Of a stretch of DNA of 64,000 nt, positions 1 through 8,355 are shown piece after piece (position 1 is the first letter of the stretch; each line of letters starts with the position of its first letter). The DNA lies in contig CAXSAZ010000014.1 of assembly GCA_964235485.1 (NCBI GenBank), positions 1 to 64,000 on the forward strand, written 5' to 3'. Under the pieces are notes generated by a model. It saw only the letters and a list, made by a program, of their open reading frames with translations, was not told where the DNA came from and made no database searches. The position numbers were made by a program, and so were the translations under genes. Origin of the DNA: CAHJXG01 sp964235485. Its GTDB lineage: Bacteria > Pseudomonadota > Alphaproteobacteria > Acetobacterales > Acetobacteraceae.

Positions 1-485
1 ATCAGGGCGGACAGCCCTTCCCCATGCTCCGCCGACATCGCCAACGGCTCGCCCAAACCCAGGCTGTAGGCGTCCAGCGCCGCCGCGCTGCCGGCCCGGC
101 CCTCCGCCTTGTTGGCGACCAGCAACACCGGGCGGCCCTGGCGGCGCAGCCAGGCGGCGAAGTGGCTGTCCGCCGGGGTGACGCCGGCGCGGGCATCGAC
201 CACGAACACGATCAGGTCGGCCAAGGCCACCGCCGCCTCCGACGACGCGCGCATCCGGCCCGGCAGCGTGTCGGGCGCCGACTCTTCCAGCCCGGCGGTG
301 TCGATCAAGCGCACGCGCTTGCCGCGCAGCAGGGCCTCCGCCTCCTTGCGGTCCCGGGTCACGCCGGGCGTGTCGGACACGATGGCGAAGCGGCGTCCGG
401 CCAGCTTGTTGAACAGCGTGCTCTTGCCGACGTTGGGCCGCCCGGCGATGACGACCACGGGAAACCCGGTGAACGGGCCGGTCAT
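1..485 (-). CDS. der: Ribosome-assembly GTPase Der (EngA), 3' end outside the window
   Basis: Der is an essential tandem-domain GTPase that acts in maturation of the large ribosomal subunit. Only the first 161 residues lie in the window. They carry the first G domain: the P-loop GRPNVGKS at residues 15-22, the switch I region GVTRD, the G3 motif DTAG and a G4 motif NKAE. The second G domain and the KH-like C-terminus lie beyond base 1. The ATG at 483-485 overlaps the bamB stop codon in an ATGA, so translation is probably coupled to bamB. The order yfgM-bamB-der matches the enterobacterial arrangement, which supports the call. Confidence 0.95.
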   Translation of the reverse strand, partial: MTGPFTGFPVVVIAGRPNVGKSTLFNKLAGRRFAIVSDTPGVTRDRKEAEALLRGKRVRLIDTAGLEESAPDTLPGRMRASSEAAVALADLIVFVVDARAGVTPADSHFAAWLRRQGRPVLLVANKAEGRAGSAAALDAYSLGLGEPLAMSAEHGEGLSAL

Positions 486-1792
486 CGGAACGCCTGCAAG
501 GTGCCGTCGTCGGTCACGATGAACAGCGTGCCCGCCGCGGCGATGGGCGCCACGGCCGCCGGCCCGCGCAGCGCCTGCTGTCCCAGGATGCGGCCGTCTT
601 CGGGGCTGACCGAGAGCGCGGTCTCGTTGCTGCCGGCCAGCACCAGGCGCCCGCCCGCCAGCACTGGGCCGGTCCAGAACAGCCGGTCGCGGCGCCGGTC
701 CGGGTCGTCGTAGCGCGGCAGGTCGGCGACCCAGCGCACCCGCCCGTCGTCCCGCCCGATGGCGGCAAGCGACTGGTCGAGGGTCTGCACGAACAGCCAG
801 TCGCCCGCGAGCCACGGGGTTTCGCTGCCGCCCACCTCGCGCTCCCACAGCCGCCGGCCGGAGCGCAGATCGAGCGACACCAGCAGCCCGCCCACGCCCA
901 CCGCATAGACCCGGCCCCGGTCCACCACCGGCAGCCCGCTGATCGCCGACAGGTCCACCAGGCTGTTGCGCCCGCGCGAGGAGGCCAGGCTGTCGCTCCA
1001 AGCCAGGCCGCCACTCTCCGCCCGCACCGCCGCGAGGTCGCCCGACCCGAACCCCGTCACCACCAAGCCCTCGCTGATGGCCGGCGCCGCCTGGCCCAGC
1101 ACGGTGGTGGCGCTGCCCGCCGCCTGGTAGGCCCAAACCCGCTCGCCCGTCGCGGCGTCGAGGGCGATCAGCTTGTCGTCGATGGTCGTCACATACAACC
1201 GCCCGTCCGCCACCGTGGGCGCGGAGCGCGCGGGCGAGCCGAGCGGCTTGCGCCAGCGGATCGCCCCGGTCCCGGCATCGAGCGTCAGCACGTCCGCCCG
1301 GCCGGTGCTGACGTAAACGATGCCCTCCACCGTCGCGATCCCGCCGCCGACGTTGGTGCTGCGGTCTTTCTCGTCCTGCGTTTCGGTCCGCCAGATGCGG
1401 CGGCCGGTCGCGAGGTCGAACGCCGACACCACCGCGTCGCTGTCCATGGCGAACACCCGGTCGCCCGCGACGACCGGCTGCGCGGTGATCTTGGCGCGGT
1501 AGCCCCCGCCCGCCCCGATACTGGCACGCCAGTTCGGCGCCAGGCCCTCGACCTGCACATGGCCCACGGCGTGGGTGACGGTTCCGCCCGCCTGCGGCCA
1601 GTCCGGCACGGCGGCGGGCGGCGGCACGGTCACGGGCCGCTGGTCCGCCGGGTCGGCTTCCAGGCCGCGCCGTGCCGCGCCGATCACCTCCCGCTTGCCC
1701 GGAATCGGCTCCTTGGTGTCGCTGAGGAGGCTATCGATGGTACTGCACGCCGCCGCCGCGAGCGGCAGCAGCAACACGGCGCGGCGCTTCAT
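482..1792 (-). CDS. bamB: Outer-membrane assembly lipoprotein BamB (PQQ-like beta-propeller)
   Basis: BamB is a periplasmic lipoprotein of the BAM complex, which inserts beta-barrel proteins into the outer membrane. The 436-aa product starts with a short basic and hydrophobic signal peptide (MKRRAVLLLPLAAAAC) ending at a lipobox Cys16. The rest consists of repeated PQQ-type blades with recurring A-x-D-x-x-T/S-G-x-x-x-W units such as DLATGRRIWR and DAATGERVWAY. The ATG at 1790-1792 overlaps the upstream stop as ATGA, and the stop overlaps der in the same way. An in-frame extension upstream to 2074 is open but would erase the signal peptide, so it was not used. Confidence 0.93.
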   Translation of the reverse strand: MKRRAVLLLPLAAAACSTIDSLLSDTKEPIPGKREVIGAARRGLEADPADQRPVTVPPPAAVPDWPQAGGTVTHAVGHVQVEGLAPNWRASIGAGGGYRAKITAQPVVAGDRVFAMDSDAVVSAFDLATGRRIWRTETQDEKDRSTNVGGGIATVEGIVYVSTGRADVLTLDAGTGAIRWRKPLGSPARSAPTVADGRLYVTTIDDKLIALDAATGERVWAYQAAGSATTVLGQAAPAISEGLVVTGFGSGDLAAVRAESGGLAWSDSLASSRGRNSLVDLSAISGLPVVDRGRVYAVGVGGLLVSLDLRSGRRLWEREVGGSETPWLAGDWLFVQTLDQSLAAIGRDDGRVRWVADLPRYDDPDRRRDRLFWTGPVLAGGRLVLAGSNETALSVSPEDGRILGQQALRGPAAVAPIAAAGTLFIVTDDGTLQAFR

Positions 1793-2505
1793 CCCCGCGG
1801 CGCCGGCGCGGAGTCCGGACCGGACGCGGGCGCCGTCTCGTTCAGCCGGGCCAGCAGGCCGTTCGCCCGGCCGCGCACGCCGTCCGGCGCGGTGGCGTCG
1901 GTGGCGAGCTGGCGCAGCGTGTCCCGCGCCGCGTCCGTGCGCCCGGTGCGCAGCGCGAGCAGCGCCTGATTCTCCAAAGCCAAGGACCGCCACGGGTTGC
2001 CGGGGGCGACGAGCGGCTGCAGCCGGCCCTCCACCGCCGCCGGGTCGCCAGCGTCCACTTGGTGCTGCACCCACAGCAGGTCGGCCAGGCCGCGCAGCAG
2101 CGGGTCCGCCGCGGTGTCCGCCGACAGCTTGTCCCAGATCGCCAGCGCGCCGGGCAGGTCGCCGGTGCCGGCATGAAGCGCCGCGCCGCGCAGCCGGGCG
2201 AGGCTCCGGTAGTCCGCGGGCGCGGTGGCGGCCAAGCGGTCAAACGTTGCCATCGCGGCGGCGCGGCCCGGCGTGGCCTGGCCCTCGGCCGCCGCGGGGC
2301 CGCTCGCGTCCCGCATGGCGCCCAAGAAGGCGCTTGCCACCTCGTTCGCCTGCCGCGCCGTGTTCCAGCGCCAGGCCTGCCACCCGCCGACGCCCGCCAC
2401 CAGCGCCACGACCATCAGCGCCGCGAGCCAGCCGTAGCGGAGCGCGAACCGCTTGGCCCGTTCGGCCCGCAGGTCCTCATTCACCTCGTCGAAGATGTCA
2501 GCCAC
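1789..2505 (-). CDS. YfgM-like tetratricopeptide membrane protein
   Basis: This 238-aa protein begins VADIFDEVNEDLRAERAKR. It has one membrane segment (about residues 22-42, GWLAALMVVALVAGVGGW) followed by a periplasmic helical TPR-like region rich in Ala and Leu. It matches the YfgM type (DUF2133), an ancillary subunit of the SecYEG translocon and periplasmic chaperone network. I chose the GTG at 2503-2505 because GAGGGG lies six bases upstream; an ATG ten codons earlier (2535) adds a poorly conserved MERRNHEGPG and is the alternative. It is the first gene of the operon with bamB and der, and the three overlap. Confidence 0.85.
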   Translation of the reverse strand: MADIFDEVNEDLRAERAKRFALRYGWLAALMVVALVAGVGGWQAWRWNTARQANEVASAFLGAMRDASGPAAAEGQATPGRAAAMATFDRLAATAPADYRSLARLRGAALHAGTGDLPGALAIWDKLSADTAADPLLRGLADLLWVQHQVDAGDPAAVEGRLQPLVAPGNPWRSLALENQALLALRTGRTDAARDTLRQLATDATAPDGVRGRANGLLARLNETAPASGPDSAPAPRG

Positions 2506-2633
2506 GCCCGGCCCCTCGTGATTCCTGCGCTCCATGCGCGCAGGCCTTGATTCGGGCGGACCATAGCGATGGCGGCACGGGGGAGCAAACCGGGCGTAAC
2601 GCTTTGTTCATCTTATCCTGGTGAAGTGGCCCC

Positions 2634-3014
2634 ATGCGCGCCACCATCCTTGCCCTGCTGTTCGTTGTCCCGGGCTGCGCCCATTGGATGGAGCCGACCG
2701 GCGCGCTGGCCGCGGCCGAGATCGCCTCCGTCGTGGTGTTCGGGCGCGGCATCGCCGACATCGGCGTGTCGGCCATCAGCGGGCGGGACTGCTCGATCGT
2801 GCGGCTGGACCGCGGGCTGACCTACTGCGCGCCGATACAAACGCCCGCTCCCGTCCCGTTCTGCACCCGGTCCTTGGGCGTCGTGGACTGCTGGATCAAC
2901 CCGCAAGCCCTGCCGACGCCGCAGACGCCCGTGGCGGACGGCCCGGCGCCCACGCCGGCGCAGGAGCAATATCGCCACGCCCGCTGGCCAAAATCGCTCA
3001 ACGCCGGGTTTTAA
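2634..3014 (+). CDS. Small putative lipoprotein, function unknown
   Basis: This is a 126-aa protein with a short signal peptide ending in the lipobox-like VPGC (Cys15), so it is probably a lipoprotein. The mature part carries four further cysteines (in RDCSIVR, LTYCAP, VPFCTR and VDCWIN) and a Pro-rich stretch before the C-terminus. The paired cysteines suggest disulfides in the periplasm. I do not recognise a named domain. It is divergent from the yfgM-like gene, with about 130 bp between start codons. No strong ribosome-binding site is visible, so the start is less certain than the frame. Confidence 0.7.
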   Translation: MRATILALLFVVPGCAHWMEPTGALAAAEIASVVVFGRGIADIGVSAISGRDCSIVRLDRGLTYCAPIQTPAPVPFCTRSLGVVDCWINPQALPTPQTPVADGPAPTPAQEQYRHARWPKSLNAGF

Positions 3015-3120
3015 GCCGCTGGGTGGCTGTTCCCGGTCGTCGCACAGAAGTAAGGAGCCAAGGTGCGCAACGATCATCAAATGTTGGCGTTGGCGTGCTG
3101 AAATCCATCTGGAGCAGGCC

Positions 3121-3576
3121 ATGAACTCAACCCGTCGTTTGTCCCTTGCCCTCCTCGCCGCCGCGGCCCTGGCCGCCACGCCTGCGGCGGCGCAGCGCCA
3201 CGACCCCGGCACGTCCGGCCCGGTGTCGGGCGTCATCACCCTGTCCGCACAGGGCGCCGCGGTGGGCGTGGGCTACACCTGGGGCGACGGCGTGCTGCGC
3301 TATGGCGGCCGGAGCCACCATTTCACGGTCAAGGGCGTCACCGTGGCCGATGTCGGCTATTCAAAGATAACCGGGCACGGCCGGGTGTACAACCTGAAGC
3401 GTTTGCAGGATTTCAGCGGCACCTACGCGGCGGCGACCGGCGAGGCGACGCTGGTGAACGGCATCGGCGGCCAGGTGCTGCGCAACGACAAGGGCGTCGA
3501 GATCCGGGTGGACCAGATCACCCGCGGCGCGCGCCTGCAAGGCTCGGCGGACGGCATCACCCTGACGCTCAAGTAA
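3121..3576 (+). CDS. Small exported protein, possibly EipA/DUF1134-like
   Basis: This 151-aa protein has a classical signal peptide (residues 1-24, cleavage near PAAAQ). The mature domain is small and predicted all-beta, with the segments GVGYTWGDGVLRYGG, HHFTVKGVTVADVGYSK and GRVYNLKRLQDFSGTY. This pattern (GxGxxWGxGxLxxxG, then xGxVYNLxxLxDFxGxY) is reminiscent of small periplasmic proteins of the DUF1134/EipA kind, but I could not verify the family. The ATG follows GGAGCAGGCC, a plausible ribosome-binding site. Its end lies 3 bp from the convergent dihydroorotase gene. Function is unknown; an envelope role is only an inference. Confidence 0.65.
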   Translation: MNSTRRLSLALLAAAALAATPAAAQRHDPGTSGPVSGVITLSAQGAAVGVGYTWGDGVLRYGGRSHHFTVKGVTVADVGYSKITGHGRVYNLKRLQDFSGTYAAATGEATLVNGIGGQVLRNDKGVEIRVDQITRGARLQGSADGITLTLK

Positions 3577-3579
3577 GCC

Positions 3580-4902
3580 CTATCCCCTGAACCGCACGAG
3601 CCGGCCGACGGGGCTGCCCAACGCCTCGTCGTCCTGCATCACCACATGGCCGCGCACCACGGTCGCGGCCGGCCAGCCCGTCACCGTCATGCCGTGGAAC
3701 GGCGTCCAGCCGCAGGGCGAGACGATCCAACTGTCCTCGATGGTCCGCCGGCGCTTCAGATCGACCAAGGTGAAGTCCGCGTCGTAGCCGACCGCCAGCC
3801 GCCCCTTGCCGACCGCGCCGTATACCCGGGCCGGCCCGGCGCACATCAGGTCCACCATGCGCCCGAGCGACAGCCGGCCCGCGGCCACGTGGTCCAGCAT
3901 GACCGGCACCAGCGTCTGCACCCCGGTCAGCCCGGCCGGGCACTCCGGCCAGGGCCGCCGCTTCGCCGCCAAGGCGTGCGGCGCGTGGTCGGAGCCAACC
4001 GTGTCCGCCGTGCCGTCCCGCACCGCCGCCCAGGCGGCCTCCCAATGCCGCCGCCCGCGGATCGGCGGGTTCATCACGCCCAAGCCCCCAAGCTGCTCGT
4101 ACACCTCCGGCGCCATCTGCGTCAGATGGTTCACCAGCAATTCCGCCGTCGCCACGTCGCGGAAGCCGGCGAGGTATTCGAGTTCCTCCGCCGTGGACAC
4201 GTGCAGGATGTGCGCCGGCCGCCCGGTTTTGCGCGCCAGCGCCATTAAGCGCCGCGTGCCGAGAAAGGCGCACTCCTCGTCCCGCCATTCCATGTGCCGG
4301 GCGTAGGGGTCGCCGGATTTGAACATGCCTTTGCGCGCCTGCAAACGGGCTTCGTCCTCGCTGTGATAGGACACCCGGCGCCGTCCGCTGCGCATCACCG
4401 CCTCAAGCGAGGCGTCGTCCTCCACCAAGAGGTCGCCGGTGGAGCTGCCGGCGAACACCTTCACGCCGCACACGCCACGCCCGAGTTCCAGCTCGGCCAG
4501 TTCCGGGATGTTCGACTTCGCCGCCCCGACGTAAAGCCCCATGTCGCACCAGGCGTGTTGCTCCACGTACTCCTGCTTCCAGGCCAGGCGGTCCGCCCCG
4601 GTGATGGAGGGCGACGTGTTCGGCATGTCGAACACCGCCGCCAGCCCGCCCAGCACCGCGGCCCTGGTGCCGGTCGGAATGGTCTCAATGGCCGGGTCGC
4701 CGGGGTCGCGCAGGTGAACATGCGGGTCGATCAGCCCCGGCAGCACGTGCAGCCCGGCAGCGTCCAGCACCCGGTCCGCCGTGGCGCCCGCCGCGCCAAG
4801 AGTTGCGATCCGCCCGTCGCGCACGCCCACGTCGATGGCGTACTCGCCCCAGGGCAGCACGCAGGTTCCGCCGCGGATCAGCAGGTCGTAATGGGCGGGC
4901 AT
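3580..4902 (-). CDS. Dihydroorotase-type amidohydrolase (PyrC/AllB superfamily)
   Basis: This 440-aa amidohydrolase would act on a cyclic amide; dihydroorotate (pyrimidine synthesis) is the likely substrate, and allantoin is the alternative. Binuclear-metal motifs are complete: HVHLRDPG near residue 62, the candidate carbamylated lysine in GVKVFAG, then YHSED, ILHVST and the catalytic Asp in GSDHAPH. HVHLRDPG and GSDHAPH favour class I dihydroorotase. AAGGAG lies eight bases before the ATG at 4900-4902, so a longer frame open to 5070 was rejected. It stands alone, 88 bp from a regulator on the same strand, and converges with the exported-protein gene. No pyrB is adjacent, so the substrate is not certain. 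Confidence 0.88.
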   Translation of the reverse strand: MPAHYDLLIRGGTCVLPWGEYAIDVGVRDGRIATLGAAGATADRVLDAAGLHVLPGLIDPHVHLRDPGDPAIETIPTGTRAAVLGGLAAVFDMPNTSPSITGADRLAWKQEYVEQHAWCDMGLYVGAAKSNIPELAELELGRGVCGVKVFAGSSTGDLLVEDDASLEAVMRSGRRRVSYHSEDEARLQARKGMFKSGDPYARHMEWRDEECAFLGTRRLMALARKTGRPAHILHVSTAEELEYLAGFRDVATAELLVNHLTQMAPEVYEQLGGLGVMNPPIRGRRHWEAAWAAVRDGTADTVGSDHAPHALAAKRRPWPECPAGLTGVQTLVPVMLDHVAAGRLSLGRMVDLMCAGPARVYGAVGKGRLAVGYDADFTLVDLKRRRTIEDSWIVSPCGWTPFHGMTVTGWPAATVVRGHVVMQDDEALGSPVGRLVRFRG

Positions 4903-4990
4903 GGCGAGGCTCCTTGCAGGGCTGGGCTGGCGGGGCGGGCGCAGCCGGTTTCTACCACTCTGGCAACGCGCGTCAGCCTCCAGACAGGCG

Positions 4991-5365
4991 CTAGGCTCCA
5001 GACAAGCGCCGGTCGTAGCTGCGTTGGGCGCTTTGGATGCGTTCGGTTTGGCCGAGTGCCCACACCGCAAGCGCCCGAACGGGTCCCAGCACCTCGCGGC
5101 CCATGTCGGTCAGGGCGTAATCGACACAGGGCGGCTTGGTGGGCGTCACGGTCCGGGTGACATAGCCGTCGCGCTCCAACCCACGCAGAGTGCTGGTCAG
5201 CATCTTTTGGGAGATGCTGATCCTCCGGCGCAGTTCATTGAAGCGCAGATTGCCGTCTTCCAGGGCTACGATGGTCATCATCGACCACTTGTCGCCCACC
5301 CGGGCAAGCGTGGCGGCGAGCATTCGACACGTCTCGACCGGAAGTTCCAGGGCACATGGTTTCAT
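4991..5365 (-). CDS. HxlR-family winged-helix transcriptional regulator
   Basis: This 124-aa protein is a typical HxlR regulator: N-terminal Cys-containing segment (LPVETCRML), then the winged helix with GDKWSMMTIVAL, RFNELRRRISISQKMLTSTL and the wing RDGYVTRTV. It ends with the family's YALTDMGREV. HxlR proteins are dimeric DNA binders, many of them sensing electrophiles or redox change through the conserved Cys. It is divergent from an SDR gene with 81 bp between the start codons, the usual layout for an HxlR regulator that controls its neighbour. The ATG is preceded by GAAGG at a good distance. Confidence 0.9.
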   Translation of the reverse strand: MKPCALELPVETCRMLAATLARVGDKWSMMTIVALEDGNLRFNELRRRISISQKMLTSTLRGLERDGYVTRTVTPTKPPCVDYALTDMGREVLGPVRALAVWALGQTERIQSAQRSYDRRLSGA

Positions 5366-5446
5366 GAAGGTGCCTTCTTGCGAGGCGCTGGGACGCCAGC
5401 TTAGGTTCGGTCACCATTGGATACCAGATGGAGCCAGGACCTTTCA
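5366..5446. promoter_or_regulatory. Divergent promoter region between hxlR-type gene and SDR gene
   Basis: These 81 bp hold both start regions of a divergent pair and so should contain both promoters and any HxlR operator. The stretch GGTTCGGTCACCATTGG followed by ATACCA near 5404-5427 has GGT..ACC half-sites in an imperfect dyad, but I see no clean palindrome. AGGAC before the ATG at 5447 serves the SDR gene. Placement of the operator is inference from gene layout. Confidence 0.35.
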
Positions 5447-6469
5447 ATGAGCGCAGGCACAAAACAACCCGCCGTCCTCGTGACCGGCGGGTCCGGCTAC
5501 CTCGGCGGCTCGGTTGTGATCGCGTTGCTCAAGGCCGGCCACGTGGTCCGCACCACGGTTCGCGACCTCGCACGCGAAGGCGCCGTGCGCGCCACCCTTG
5601 GACGCCACGCCCCGACCGGCCAGCTCACGCTCTACGCCGCCAACCTCTTGGCAGACACGGGCTGGGATGCTGCCGCAGAAGGCGTGGAATACGTGGTCCA
5701 TGTCGCTTCCCCCATGCCTGTGCGGGAGTACAGGGGCCAGGACTTGGTCACGCCTGCGCGCGAAGGAACGCGGCGGGTGCTGCAGGCGGCACAGCGTGCG
5801 GGCGTACGGCACGTGGTCGTGACTTCATCCGTGGTCGCCGCGACTCCGCCGGCAGCAAGGGAAGCACCCACGGACGAGACAGTCTGGACGGACCTGTCCG
5901 ACAAGGGCATCAGTCCTTACGCACGCTCAAAGACGTTGGCGGAGCAGGACGCATGGGCATTTGCGCGAGCGTCGGGCGGGTTGACCCTGACCACGATCCT
6001 GCCGGGCAGCGTGCAAGGCCCGGCGCTCGGACGGGAGGTGTCGGGTTCGCTGGAACTCCCCCTGCGCATGCTGGCCGGCCGCGTGCCGCTCCTGCCGCGC
6101 GTCAGCCTCGCGTGTGTCGATACGGGTGACTTGGCGGAGCTGCACGTCCGGGCCCTCACCGACCCACGCGCCCGGGGCGAGCGGATCATCGCCGCGTCCC
6201 GCCCGCTCTGGTTCCGGCAAATGGCCGAGCTTCTCAAGGCGCGCTTCGGCGAGAAGGCTGTGAAGGTGTCCACGCGCGAGGCGCCGGATTGGCTGATCAG
6301 GGCCGCGGCATTCGTCAGCGCCGACGCGCGTTTCCTGGTGCCTGACCTTGGCAAGCAACGCTTCTTCTCGTCTGCCAAGGCGGAGGCGATTCTCGGGCGG
6401 CCCCTACGGTCCTCCGAAGACGCCGTGGCCAGCGCGGCGGAAAGCCTGATTGCCTGCGGTGCGGTGTAG
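5447..6469 (+). CDS. Extended SDR, NAD(P)-dependent epimerase/reductase
   Basis: This 340-aa protein has an N-terminal Rossmann motif VTGGSGYLGG (residues 12-21), the Asn/Ser region VVTSSV and the catalytic pair YARSK (YxxxK). It belongs to the extended SDRs close to dihydroflavonol-4-reductases and NAD-dependent epimerases, which reduce or epimerise carbonyl substrates. The substrate cannot be read from sequence. I start at the ATG at 5447, behind AGGAC, not at a TTG ten codons earlier. The divergent HxlR regulator suggests inducible expression, perhaps in response to reactive carbonyls. The gene converges with the amidotransferase gene across 125 bp in which I see no clear terminator. Confidence 0.85.
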   Translation: MSAGTKQPAVLVTGGSGYLGGSVVIALLKAGHVVRTTVRDLAREGAVRATLGRHAPTGQLTLYAANLLADTGWDAAAEGVEYVVHVASPMPVREYRGQDLVTPAREGTRRVLQAAQRAGVRHVVVTSSVVAATPPAAREAPTDETVWTDLSDKGISPYARSKTLAEQDAWAFARASGGLTLTTILPGSVQGPALGREVSGSLELPLRMLAGRVPLLPRVSLACVDTGDLAELHVRALTDPRARGERIIAASRPLWFRQMAELLKARFGEKAVKVSTREAPDWLIRAAAFVSADARFLVPDLGKQRFFSSAKAEAILGRPLRSSEDAVASAAESLIACGAV

Positions 6470-6594
6470 CCGGGGGGAAACCGGCCAGAGGAGCGGCCAA
6501 GGCATCTAGGGGCAGGGAGGGCCTGCGGCACGGCATTTTCAGACGCTGCCGGAATGTAACGCTTCGCCAAGCGGTCATTTGCAGGAACAAACAA

Positions 6595-8355
6595 TCAACC
6601 ACTCAAAGCCTCGAACACGTCCCCCTCCGGCGGCAGCCCCAGGATATGGGCGCGGTGCCACAGCGCATAAAACAGCAGCGTCCAAGCCGCGAACCCCTCC
6701 CGCCGCGCCCCAGCCGCGCGGAACAGCGCAGCCACCCGGCCCGGATCGGCAACCTCGGCCACACCGGGCTGCGCCGCAACCAATGGACCCAGCCGTGCGC
6801 CCTGTCCGGCGATCCAGGCGCCGACCGGCACGGTGAAGCCCTGCTTGGGCGCGAAGGGACGCGCCGCCGGCATGTGCAGCGCCAGCCATTGCCGCAGCAG
6901 CCACTTGCCGCGCCCGTCCCGGACCTTCATCCCGTCCGGCAGGCGAAACGCCGCCGCGGTCACGGCCGGGTCCAGCAGCGGCGTGCGCCCTTCCACGCCG
7001 TGCGCCATCAGGCAGCGGTCCAGCTTGAGCAGCAGGTCGTGCGGCAGCCAATCGGCCATGTCCGTCGCCTGCGCCACCGCCAATCGGCTGCGCCCCGGCG
7101 CCGCGGCGTGCGCCTCGCTAGCCGCCAGCCCGTCGCGCCAGCCGGCGGGGCGGGTGCGCAGCACGTCCAGCTTGTCGAACGCGCCCCGCGCCCGCATCAC
7201 CCGCCCGCCCAGCCACCAGGAACGCATGGCGCTGCGGTAGCGTCCGTAGCCGCCGAAGATCTCGTCGCCGCCTTCCCCGCACAGCACGACCTTGACCTCC
7301 TGCCGAGCGCGCTGGGCCAGGAACCAGCTCGGGATGATGGCGTAGTCGGCGGCCGGGTCGTCCATGGCGGCGACGATGCGGGGCAGGTCGCGCCAAACCA
7401 TCGCCTCCGTGATCTCCATCGTCTCGTGCCGGGCGCCGGCGGCGCGGGCGACGGCGGCGGCGGCCTCGCGCTCGTCCGCCGCACCCGGCGCCGCGAAGCC
7501 CGCGGTGAAGGCCAGCACGGGGCGGTTGTTCAGCCGGGCCATGACGGCGAGCACGGCGGCGCTGTCCACGCCGCCCGACAGGAACATGCCGTACGGCACG
7601 TCGCTGCGCTGGTGCAGGTCCACGCTTTCGGTGAGCGCGTCATCCAGCCGGGCCAGCGCCGCATCCTCCGTGATGGTTTCCGGCCCGCCTTCCGGCAGGG
7701 CGGCGATGCGGCTGCGGTCCACGATGTGCCCGTCGGCGATGCGCAGGGTTTCGCCGGGCAGCAGGCGCTCGATGCCCTCGAAGATGGTTTCGGCGCCGGT
7801 GGTGAACTGCATCTGCAGCAGTTCCTCCCGTGCCGCGGGGCGGAGGGTGCGGCGGACCAGGCCGGTGGCCAGCAGCGCCTGCGCTTCCGACGCGAAGGCG
7901 AGGCCGCCGGGAATGTGGGCGACATACAACGGCTTGATGCCGAAGGGGTCGCGGGTGAGCGTGACGCTGTGCTGCGCCCGCTCGTGGATCGCGATGGCAT
8001 ACATGCCGCGCAACGCCTGGGCGTAGGCCGCGCCGTCCCGCTGCCAAAGGTGCAAGGGCGGCTCGCAGTCGCACTGGGTGGCGAAGTGCGCGCCGGGCAT
8101 CGCGTCGCGCAGCTCGCGGTAGTTGTACACCGCGCCGTTGGCGATCAGCGTGGCCGACCCGGCGAAGAACGGCTGGTCGCCGCCGGCCACGTCGATGATG
8201 GCGAGCCGGGTTTGCAGCAAGGCGGTGCGCCCCACCACGAAATGGCCGGAGCCGTCGGGACCGCGATGCGCCAGCGCCTCCGTCAGCGCGCCCAAGGTGG
8301 CGGGGCTGGGCGGCGGGCTGCCCGGCGCCATGATGACGCCCGCGATGCCGCACAT
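6595..8355 (-). CDS. Asparagine synthase (glutamine-hydrolysing) family amidotransferase
   Basis: This 586-aa protein has the class II glutaminase domain with the nucleophile Cys2 (MCGIAG) and the C-terminal ATP-pyrophosphatase synthetase domain with SGGVDSA and GEGGDEIFGGYG. It would transfer ammonia from glutamine to an AMP-activated carboxylate. Free asparagine synthesis is possible. The tight linkage to two glycosyltransferases instead suggests amidation of a sugar acid or another polysaccharide precursor, as in exopolysaccharide-linked AsnB paralogues. The start is fixed by Cys2, so an upstream in-frame ATG-like extension to 8391 was rejected. It overlaps the glycosyltransferase stop by one base (TGATG). 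Confidence 0.9.
   Translation of the reverse strand: MCGIAGVIMAPGSPPPSPATLGALTEALAHRGPDGSGHFVVGRTALLQTRLAIIDVAGGDQPFFAGSATLIANGAVYNYRELRDAMPGAHFATQCDCEPPLHLWQRDGAAYAQALRGMYAIAIHERAQHSVTLTRDPFGIKPLYVAHIPGGLAFASEAQALLATGLVRRTLRPAAREELLQMQFTTGAETIFEGIERLLPGETLRIADGHIVDRSRIAALPEGGPETITEDAALARLDDALTESVDLHQRSDVPYGMFLSGGVDSAAVLAVMARLNNRPVLAFTAGFAAPGAADEREAAAAVARAAGARHETMEITEAMVWRDLPRIVAAMDDPAADYAIIPSWFLAQRARQEVKVVLCGEGGDEIFGGYGRYRSAMRSWWLGGRVMRARGAFDKLDVLRTRPAGWRDGLAASEAHAAAPGRSRLAVAQATDMADWLPHDLLLKLDRCLMAHGVEGRTPLLDPAVTAAAFRLPDGMKVRDGRGKWLLRQWLALHMPAARPFAPKQGFTVPVGAWIAGQGARLGPLVAAQPGVAEVADPGRVAALFRAAGARREGFAAWTLLFYALWHRAHILGLPPEGDVFEALSG

Noticed and set aside
3062..3076. A 15-base match (GGTGCGCAACGATCA) also found at about 24120
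   Set aside because: A 15-base match is expected by chance once or twice in a 64-kb window, and neither site has palindromic or promoter features.
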